DNA of 64,000 nt from NCBI RefSeq assembly GCF_014204865.1, contig NZ_JACHMG010000001.1, positions 2,418,001-2,482,000 on the forward strand. The letters are read 5' to 3'. The translations under genes and the position numbers were made by a program. Positions 58,065 through 64,000 of this stretch are shown piece after piece; the first letter of the stretch is position 1; the number at the start of each line of letters is the position of its first letter. Source of the stretch: Amycolatopsis jiangsuensis. GTDB lineage: Bacteria; Actinomycetota; Actinomycetes; Mycobacteriales; Pseudonocardiaceae. The notes under the pieces are model-generated. The model was not told the DNA's origin and made no database searches. It saw only the letters and a list, made by a program, of their open reading frames with translations.

Positions 58065-59917
58065 GAGGCGACCGGGCTTTCCCGCACTGCCACGGAATTC
58101 GCCGCGGCCGCGGCCACCGCGTCGAGGATCGGGCGGTACTCGGCGACGGTCGCGTGCGGGTGCAGGAGGGTGAGCTTCAGCCACCGCTGCGGGCTGCCGT
58201 CCGGTCCGGTGGGCAGCAGTCCGCGGCCGATCACCGCGGTGCCCTCCTCCAGCAGCGTCCGGCGCACCCGCGCGACCAGCTCGTCTCCGGCGGGCCCGGG
58301 CAGCTCGTCCGCTTCCCGCGGACGGAAGACCACTGTGGACAGTTCCGGCGGGCCCCATGAGCGCAGCGCCGGGTGGCCGGTCACCAGTTCGTGGACGGCG
58401 GAAGCGGTGGCACAGCAGTGTTCCACGAGCGCGCCGAGCCCCCGTACGCCGAGCGCGCGTACCGTGACCGCCATCCGGAACGCGTCCGGTCGGCGGGACG
58501 TGCGCAGCGAACGCCCGAGCACATCGGGCAGGCCGGCTTCGGTGTCGTCGTCGGCGTTGAGGTACTCGGCGCGCACGGTGAGCGCGCCGAGATCGGCCGC
58601 TTCACGCGTGGCGAACAATCCCGCGGCGACCGGCTGCCAGCCGAATTTGTGCAGGTCGAGGGCGACCGAATCGGCCAGCTCCAGTCCGGCGACCCGGCCG
58701 GACAGAGCGGGACTGCACAAGGCCAGGCCTCCGTAGGCCGCGTCGACGTGCAGCCGAGCCCCGGCGCGGCGGCAGATCTCGGCGATCTCCGGCAGCGGGT
58801 CGATCCGTCCGGTGTTGGTCGTCCCCGCGGTCGCGACGACCACCGCCGGTCCGTCGAGCGCGGTCAGCGCGTCGGCCAGCGCCGCGGGCAGCATCCGGTC
58901 GTCCGCGCACGCCACCACGACCGGCGCGGGAAGCCCCAGCAGCCAGGCCGCGCGGGCGACGCTGTGGTGGGAGTTCTCGCCGCACACGGGACGGATCGCG
59001 GTGCCGGAACGCTCCCGGGCCAGCAGGAGGCCGAGCAGGTTCGACTCGGTACCCCCGGAGGTGACGACCGCGTCCGGACGCTCGGCCGAGGGGTAACACA
59101 GCCGGGCGATCCCGGCGGTGAACTGCCGCTCCAGCTCGCCCGCGACGGGTGCCTGGTCCCACGAATCCACCGACGGGTTGAGCGCGGACGCCACCACGTC
59201 CGCGGCGACCGCCACGGCGAGCGGCGGACAGTGCAGGTGCGCGGCGCAGGCCGGATCGGCGGGATCGGCCGCGCCCGCGGCAAGCAGGGTGCTCAGCTCT
59301 TCGAGCGCCCGCTCGGCGCCGACCCCTCGCAACGGCAGCCCGGCGCCGGTCGCCGGCGCGGAGCTTTCGGGGCGCGGGGATGGCAGCCCGGAAGCCGGCA
59401 TCGCCGCACCGGAGCCGTCCGGGGCCACCGGAGCCCCGGCGAACTCGCACTCGACGGCCGGATCCGCCCGGTCCGTGGCGTCGCGCCCGGACTGCCGGCC
59501 GCGCGCGCCGCCGGGCACGAGCGTGCCATTCTCCCGGCCGAATCCCGCTACGGAGCCGCGCTTGTCGACGGGCCGAGGGTGGCCGGCGCTTCCCGCAGCT
59601 CGCTCCGCCGGGCCGGAGTCCGCACCGGGTTGCCCAGCGATCCCGGAGCCCGGGCCGGGCGGCGCATCCTCCCCGGAACCGGCATCCACGGCGCCCCCGA
59701 GGCGTGGGCCAGGTGGGTCGTCCCCTGCGGCACCGGGGTCGCCCGCCGCGGCCAGTGTTGCCAGAGCCGCCACCGCGGCCGGGCCGCCGGACGGGATCGG
59801 GCCACCTCGTTCCGCCACGCCGGACGCCAGGGCACGCAGGGCCACCGGGATCAGCCGCGCGAGCCGGTCCGCGCCGCCCGGGCCGCCGGCCAGCCAGGCC
59901 GAGGACTCACCCTCCAT
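58061..59917 (-). CDS. PLP-dependent group II decarboxylase with a low-complexity insert
   Basis: A 618-residue decarboxylase of the DesA / diaminobutyrate / aromatic decarboxylase fold. The PLP Lys is in DLHKFGWQPVAAG, the cofactor Asp in HVDAAYGG, and VTSGGTESNLLGLLLARE and HCPPLAVAVAADVVASALN are family blocks. Between residues ~55 and ~200 lies a Gly/Pro/Ala-rich disordered insert not expected in the family; the protein is therefore ~100-150 residues longer than usual. ATG 59917 has AGGCGG five bases upstream. As the first gene of the operon after an iron-box-like site, it most likely supplies a diamine (cadaverine or putrescine) for siderophore assembly. Confidence 0.9.
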   Translation of the reverse strand: MEGESSAWLAGGPGGADRLARLIPVALRALASGVAERGGPIPSGGPAAVAALATLAAAGDPGAAGDDPPGPRLGGAVDAGSGEDAPPGPGSGIAGQPGADSGPAERAAGSAGHPRPVDKRGSVAGFGRENGTLVPGGARGRQSGRDATDRADPAVECEFAGAPVAPDGSGAAMPASGLPSPRPESSAPATGAGLPLRGVGAERALEELSTLLAAGAADPADPACAAHLHCPPLAVAVAADVVASALNPSVDSWDQAPVAGELERQFTAGIARLCYPSAERPDAVVTSGGTESNLLGLLLARERSGTAIRPVCGENSHHSVARAAWLLGLPAPVVVACADDRMLPAALADALTALDGPAVVVATAGTTNTGRIDPLPEIAEICRRAGARLHVDAAYGGLALCSPALSGRVAGLELADSVALDLHKFGWQPVAAGLFATREAADLGALTVRAEYLNADDDTEAGLPDVLGRSLRTSRRPDAFRMAVTVRALGVRGLGALVEHCCATASAVHELVTGHPALRSWGPPELSTVVFRPREADELPGPAGDELVARVRRTLLEEGTAVIGRGLLPTGPDGSPQRWLKLTLLHPHATVAEYRPILDAVAAAAANSVAVRESPVAS

Positions 59918-59930
59918 GGAGCCGCCTTTC

Positions 59931-59945
59931 TTAGGGTAACCTTTC
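59931..59945. promoter_or_regulatory. Iron-box-like DtxR/IdeR operator
   Basis: TTAGGGTAACCTTTC keeps the TTAGG..TAACCT core of the DtxR/IdeR consensus TTAGGTTAGGCTAACCTAA, in imperfect form. It lies 14-28 bases before the decarboxylase ATG. On the minus strand it overlaps a possible -10 (TACCCT) with TTGCGT as -35. Repression when iron is replete is inferred. Confidence 0.65.
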
Positions 59946-60104
59946 CTCACGCTACGCAACACTACGGACACCCATCGCCAGCCCGCGCGCGGGTGCCCCG
60001 GCCGGTGTTCAGCATGCTGGGCGAGCGCGGCACCACGCGTCGGCCATTCGGGAGACCCGGCTTCACCCGAACGCCACCGGCAGTCCCCCCGGCGCGCACG
60101 CGAA

Positions 60105-60132
60105 ACGGCCCGGGGCAAGCGCCCCGGGCCGT
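60105..60132 (-). terminator. Hairpin after the LLM oxidoreductase gene
   Basis: A perfect 12 bp stem (ACGGCCCGGGGC / GCCCCGGGCCGT) with a 4-base loop, 15 bp past the stop; it separates this operon from the siderophore operon. Confidence 0.8.
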
Positions 60133-60146
60133 CTGCCGAAAACCCG

Positions 60147-61103
60147 TCACCGCCGCGGGGCGAGCCCCCGCACCTGGTCGAACACGTCGCCGCCGGTGGG
60201 CAGGACCGCGAGCACCGGCGTGGTCAGCCCATTGTCCACATAGGACTGAACCTGCTCACGGCAGGAGTCCACGCTGCCGTGCACGACCAGCGCGTCCACG
60301 ACCTCGTCCGGGATCACCTCGTTCGCCTTCTTGCGCTCACCCGCGGCCCACGCCTCGTGCATCGGCCGGAGCTGCTCGCCGCGGCCGAGCCATTCGTGGA
60401 AGGCCGCGTACACCGGCACGGTCAGGTACGACGAGATCAGCATCCGTCCCAGTGCCCGCGCGGCCGCGACGTCCTCGGTCGGGCACACGAAGATCCGCGC
60501 GGCCAGCTCCACGTCCGGGCCCACGACCTCCCGCACCTTCGGCACGTCCGCGGCGGCCAGCCAGTTGGTGATCGCCCCGTCCGCCTCCTTCGCGGCCAGC
60601 CGCAGCATGCCCGGGCGCAGTGCGGCCAGCATGATCGACGGCGCGGGATCGGCGGCGCGCTCGAGGCGGAACTTCGAGACCGAGAACGTGTCGTAGGACT
60701 CGGTCACCTTCTCCCCGGCCAGTGCCGAACGCAGGAACCGCAGGGCGTCCCGCGACCGCTTGAACGGTTCGGCGAACTCCGCGGAGTTCCAGCTTTCCAC
60801 GATCACCGGCGACGACGCGCCGATGCCCAGCACGAACCGCCCTGGCGCGAGCTCGGCGAGCGTGGACGCGCTCATCGCGAGCAGTCCCGGACCCCGCGTG
60901 TAGACCGGCACGATCGCGGTGCCCAGCCGCAGCTGCGGTGCCCACTGCGAGGCCAGGACGAGCGGCGTGAACGCGTCGGTGCCCGCGGTTTCCGCGCTCC
61001 ACACGTCGGTGTAACCGAGGTCCGGCAGCTGCTCGACCAGTGCGCGGTGCTCGGTCAGCGGCACTCCCGTCAGCGGGATGGTGAGGCCCCAGCGGTTCGT
61101 CAT
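60147..61103 (-). CDS. LLM-class F420-dependent oxidoreductase
   Basis: A 318-residue TIM-barrel luciferase-like enzyme: WGLTIPLTGVPLTEHRALVEQL, the YTDVWSAETAGTDAFTPL strand, LRLGTAIVPVYTRGP and GRFVLGIGASSPVIVE. These match actinobacterial F420-dependent reductases and dehydrogenases that use the deazaflavin made by these organisms. The substrate is unknown. ATG 61103 overlaps the S9 peptidase stop (ATGA), so it is the second gene of that operon and is followed by a terminator hairpin. Confidence 0.93.
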   Translation of the reverse strand: MTNRWGLTIPLTGVPLTEHRALVEQLPDLGYTDVWSAETAGTDAFTPLVLASQWAPQLRLGTAIVPVYTRGPGLLAMSASTLAELAPGRFVLGIGASSPVIVESWNSAEFAEPFKRSRDALRFLRSALAGEKVTESYDTFSVSKFRLERAADPAPSIMLAALRPGMLRLAAKEADGAITNWLAAADVPKVREVVGPDVELAARIFVCPTEDVAAARALGRMLISSYLTVPVYAAFHEWLGRGEQLRPMHEAWAAGERKKANEVIPDEVVDALVVHGSVDSCREQVQSYVDNGLTTPVLAVLPTGGDVFDQVRGLAPRR

Positions 61104-63223
61104 GGCTGCTGCTCCTTCCGGTCGCCGGACAGCTCGCGCAGGATCCAGCCGATCTGGGTACGCATCAGGTTTTCCGCGACTTCCTCGGCCTGCGGGCTCA
61201 TGTGGGTGGCGCCGGCCAGCGGCAGGAACACGTGCCCGCGGCCGGCGGCCAGCAGCGCCGAGGACAGCCGCAGCGAATGCGCGGGGAACACGTTGTCGTC
61301 GGCCAGCCCGTGCACGATCATCAGCGCGCGGGACAACGATCCGGCGCCGGCGATGAGCGAATTGTGCCGGTAGCTCTCGGGTTCGTCCTGCGGCGTGCCC
61401 AGATAACGCTCGGTGTAGTGGGTGTCGTAGAGCGACCAGTCGGTGACCGGCGCGCCGGCGACCGCGGCGTGGAACACGTCCGGACGGCGGAGCACCGCGA
61501 GCGCGGACAGATACCCGCCGTAGGACCAGCCGCGGATCGCGACCCGCTCCAGATCCAGCTCCGGATGCGCCTCGGCGGCCGCGTGCAGCGCGTCGACCTG
61601 GTCGGCCAGCGTCACGTCGGCGAGCTTCCCGGCGATTTCCTTCTCCCACGCCGGTCCCCGTCCCGGCGATCCACGCCCGTCGGCGACCAGCACCGCGAAA
61701 CCCTGGTCGGCCAGCCACTGCGGGGTGAGGAAGGCGTTGCGGCTCTGGAGAACCCGCTGCGCGTGCGGGCCGCCGTACGGATCGAGCAGCACCGGCAGCT
61801 TGCCTTCGCCCGGCTCGTACCCGCGCGGCAGCAGCAGCGCCGCACGCAGGCCACGTTCGCCGAGCGTGAGCCACGTCAGGTTCGGCACGATCTCCGGGTC
61901 CACAGTGGACGACCCGATGGCTGCCACCGGTTCGCCGTCACGCAGCACGCTCACCCGTGGCCCGCTGTAGGCGAGGCTCCACGCGGTCAGCACGGTCAGC
62001 TCCGCGCTGCCCGCTCCGATGTGCACACCGTCCTCAGTGGACAGCCGGCGGACGCCGCCGCCCTCGGTCCGGTAGACGTGCACCTGGGTCGGGTCGGATT
62101 CCGAGGCGGTGAAAAGGATCTCGTCGCCCACGTGGAGCACCGCACGCAGCTGCGTGCCCGGCGGCGTCACCGGCTTGCCGTTGACGACGAGCCGGTGGTC
62201 GCCGTCCGCGGCGCTCTCCACGACCAGCTTTCCGTCCGTGGTCCACGCGGGCACGCCCTGGACGATCTCCACCCACTGTTCGTCGGTTTCGGTGTGCACC
62301 TCGCGCACCGAGCCGTCGGCCGGGTCCACCGCCAGCACCGTCAGCTTCTTCTGGTCCCGTGGCTGCACCGCCAGCAGCGGAGGGCCGCCGGCCGACCAGT
62401 GCACGGTGACGAGGTACTCCCAGCCGCGGTGTTCTCCCTCCGGGCGGGCCACCGCGACCCGGCTGCCGTCGAGACCGAGCACGGCGAGCGACACCTCGGC
62501 GTTCGGCGAGCCCGCCGACGGGTAGGCCACCACGTTCGCCGGCTGCTGCGGGTTCGCCGGGTCCCCGATCGTCCAGCGGGGCACCGGCCCGCGGTCGGAC
62601 CGCTCGACGAGCAGGCTCCGCCCGTCCGGCGACCACCAGTACCCCCGCGTGCGGTCCATCTCCTCGGCGGCGATGAACTCGGCGAGCCCCCACGCGACAT
62701 CGTCGCCGCTTTCCTCGACCAGCGCCCGGTCCTCGCCGGTCGCCAGCTCGATCACCCGCAGGCGCCGGTCGCGCACGTACGCGACGTGCGTGCCGGACGG
62801 GTTCGGCCGCGGGTCGACGACGGAGCCGTCCACGAGCATCCGGGTGGCGCCGGTGCCCGGGTCGAGGGTGTAGAGCTTGCCCGACAACGTGAAGGTGACG
62901 ACGGTGAACGCGTCGTCCACGTCGAAGGCGACCACCCCACCGCCGGTTTCCCTGGCCCGCTCGCGCCGCGCCCGCTCCTCCGGCGGCAGGTCCTCGTCGC
63001 CGGGCAGCAGCTCGGCCGCGTCGACCAGCATCGTCTCCTGGCCGCTGTCGAGTTCGAGCGACCACAGACTGTGCCGCGGATCAGTGCCCGAAGCACTGCG
63101 CAGGAACAGCACCCGGGAGCCGTCCGGAGCGACCCGGAACTGCTTGGGCGCACCGAGGGTGAAGCGCTGGGTACGGGCCTGGCGGCGGAGGAAGGGAACG
63201 TCATCAAGAGCGGAATCGGTCAC
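61100..63223 (-). CDS. S9-family prolyl oligopeptidase (DPP IV-like)
   Basis: A 707-residue cytosolic peptidase. The N-terminal ~430 residues are a beta-propeller resembling the DPP IV N-domain (EEMDRTRGYWWSPDGRSLLVE with the paired Glu that anchor substrate N-termini). The alpha/beta-hydrolase domain has the nucleophile in IRGWSYGGYLSALA, the Asp in VHGLADDNVFPAH and the His in GATHMSPQAEEV. It likely releases dipeptides ending in proline. GTG 63223 (protein MTDSALDDV) is preferred, with GTG 63232 as the alternative. It is coupled to the downstream LLM oxidoreductase. Confidence 0.94.
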   Translation of the reverse strand: MTDSALDDVPFLRRQARTQRFTLGAPKQFRVAPDGSRVLFLRSASGTDPRHSLWSLELDSGQETMLVDAAELLPGDEDLPPEERARRERARETGGGVVAFDVDDAFTVVTFTLSGKLYTLDPGTGATRMLVDGSVVDPRPNPSGTHVAYVRDRRLRVIELATGEDRALVEESGDDVAWGLAEFIAAEEMDRTRGYWWSPDGRSLLVERSDRGPVPRWTIGDPANPQQPANVVAYPSAGSPNAEVSLAVLGLDGSRVAVARPEGEHRGWEYLVTVHWSAGGPPLLAVQPRDQKKLTVLAVDPADGSVREVHTETDEQWVEIVQGVPAWTTDGKLVVESAADGDHRLVVNGKPVTPPGTQLRAVLHVGDEILFTASESDPTQVHVYRTEGGGVRRLSTEDGVHIGAGSAELTVLTAWSLAYSGPRVSVLRDGEPVAAIGSSTVDPEIVPNLTWLTLGERGLRAALLLPRGYEPGEGKLPVLLDPYGGPHAQRVLQSRNAFLTPQWLADQGFAVLVADGRGSPGRGPAWEKEIAGKLADVTLADQVDALHAAAEAHPELDLERVAIRGWSYGGYLSALAVLRRPDVFHAAVAGAPVTDWSLYDTHYTERYLGTPQDEPESYRHNSLIAGAGSLSRALMIVHGLADDNVFPAHSLRLSSALLAAGRGHVFLPLAGATHMSPQAEEVAENLMRTQIGWILRELSGDRKEQQP

Positions 63224-63244
63224 GGCTGGCACTCTTTCAGACGA

Positions 63245-64000
63245 TCAGCGGCTCGCGCCAACACTCCTCAACGCTGCGCGCTGTTCGGCGACGTCATAGG
63301 CGGGTTCGGGAAACCGCGGGTCCATCTCGGCGAGCGTCTCGGCGAGCAGTTCGGCGACGGCCCAGTTCCGGTACCACTTGCGGTCGGCGGGCACGACGTA
63401 CCACGGCGCGTGCGCTGTCGACGTCCGCTTCAGCAGATCGGCGTACGCCTGCTCGTAGGCCGGTCACTGCCGCCGCGCCGCCACGTCGGACGGGTCGAAC
63501 TTCCAGCGTTTCTCCGGCCGGTCCAGCCGTGCGGTCAGCCGCCGCAGCTGCTCCTGCGAGGAGATGTGCAGGAACACCTTCACGAGCTCGGTGCCGTTCG
63601 CGGTCAGCTCACGCTCGAAGGCGTTGATCTCGGTGTAGCGGCGGCGCCGTCCGGCCGCACTCAGCTGCCCGGACACCCGCGGCACCAGGATGTCCTCGTA
63701 GTGCGAGCGGTCGAACACCCCGAGATGACCCGGTGTCGGCAGCCGTCGGCGGATCCGCCACAGGAAGTCGTGCCGGAGTTCCGCGGGGGTGGGCTTCTTG
63801 AACCCGGTGTACTGCACGCCCATCGGGTTGACCAGGCCGAGCACGTGCCCGACGGTGCCGCCCTTGCCGGAGGTGTCCATGCCCTGCAGCACGAGCAGCA
63901 CGCTGCGCCGCCCACCCCCGGAACCCTCCGCGTACAGCGCTTCCTGCAGCGCGGCAAGGCGTTCCCCGGCGGACGCGAGCCGCTTCGTGCCCTTGTCCTT
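63245..64000 (-). pseudogene. PPK2-family polyphosphate kinase with an in-frame TGA, 5' end outside window
   Basis: The frame runs from the window edge to TGA 63245-63247 and encodes a PPK2 nucleotide phosphotransferase: Walker A QGMDTSGKGG, Walker B FDRSHYEDILVPR and the basic lid RRYTEINAFERELTANG. It is broken by TGA at 63464-63466, directly after DPSDVAARRQ, where family members have Trp (RRxW..Y). Downstream, PAYEQAYADLLKRTS, PWYVVPADRKWYRNWAVAEL and the expected C-terminus continue in the same frame. A single TGG to TGA change would explain it. It is either a recent pseudogene, a sequencing error, or read-through. PPK2 transfers phosphate between polyphosphate and nucleotides. Confidence 0.85.

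Overview
The window is high-GC actinobacterial DNA, most likely from a Pseudonocardiaceae genome such as Amycolatopsis or a close relative. The evidence is strong G/C third-position bias, frequent GTG starts, many GTGA/ATGA/TGATG gene overlaps, probable leaderless promoters (TANNNT 6-8 nt before the start codon), a type VII secretion cassette with a DUF3558 lipoprotein, XRE-TPR regulators, and an intein-bearing Rv2578c-like radical SAM gene. The housekeeping order resembles, from memory, the M. tuberculosis stretch from nusB-efp-pepQ through aroQ-aroB-aroK-aroC, aroE-mltG-ruvX-alaS, rarA, aspS and Rv2578c. No tRNA, rRNA or CRISPR array was seen.

Layout. 1-7.6 kb is accessory: a truncated XRE-TPR regulator, a NUDIX hydrolase, a four-gene ESX cassette (PE-like, DUF3558 lipoprotein, PPE-like, EspG), a second XRE-TPR regulator, a divergent trio of small genes (two Cys-containing mini-proteins and a winged-helix protein), and an orphan ORF. 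7.8-18 kb is core: nusB, efp, M24 peptidase, B-4DMT membrane protein, a beta-propeller lipoprotein, a GNAT-VOC fusion, aroQ, aroB, aroK, aroC and a prepilin peptidase with a long insert. 18.2-27.7 kb separates the aroC side from aroE. It holds an IS256-type element, a complete PTS set (EIIA, EIIB, DasR-like GntR, EIIC, HPr) with a DasR-type operator, two serine hydrolases, a D-2-hydroxyacid dehydrogenase and a GrpB protein. 27.7-35 kb is aroE-mltG-ruvX-alaS plus two small membrane proteins. 35.5-47.7 kb mixes core genes (rarA, aspS) with a reductase, a cupin, a phosphoesterase, an SGNH hydrolase, a kinase-like protein, a DUF389 protein and a divergent MarR/oxidoreductase pair. 48.6-51.6 kb is the radical SAM gene with its intein, divergent from a dehydrogenase, with LexA-type boxes between them.

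52.2-60 kb carries sthA and, upstream on the same strand, a four-gene overlapping operon: PLP decarboxylase, N-hydroxylase, IucA/IucC synthetase and a glutamine-synthetase-like ligase. An iron-box-like site lies before the first gene. This looks like an NRPS-independent siderophore pathway of unusual composition and is the most interesting candidate here. 60.1-64 kb has an LLM-type oxidoreductase, an S9 peptidase and a PPK2 gene interrupted by an in-frame TGA.

A striking genome-scale feature is a series of unrelated-looking degenerate tandem repeats (7, 20, 27, 28, about 31 and 33 bp units), nearly all in non-coding gaps. Several share a core resembling GGGCCGGTC.
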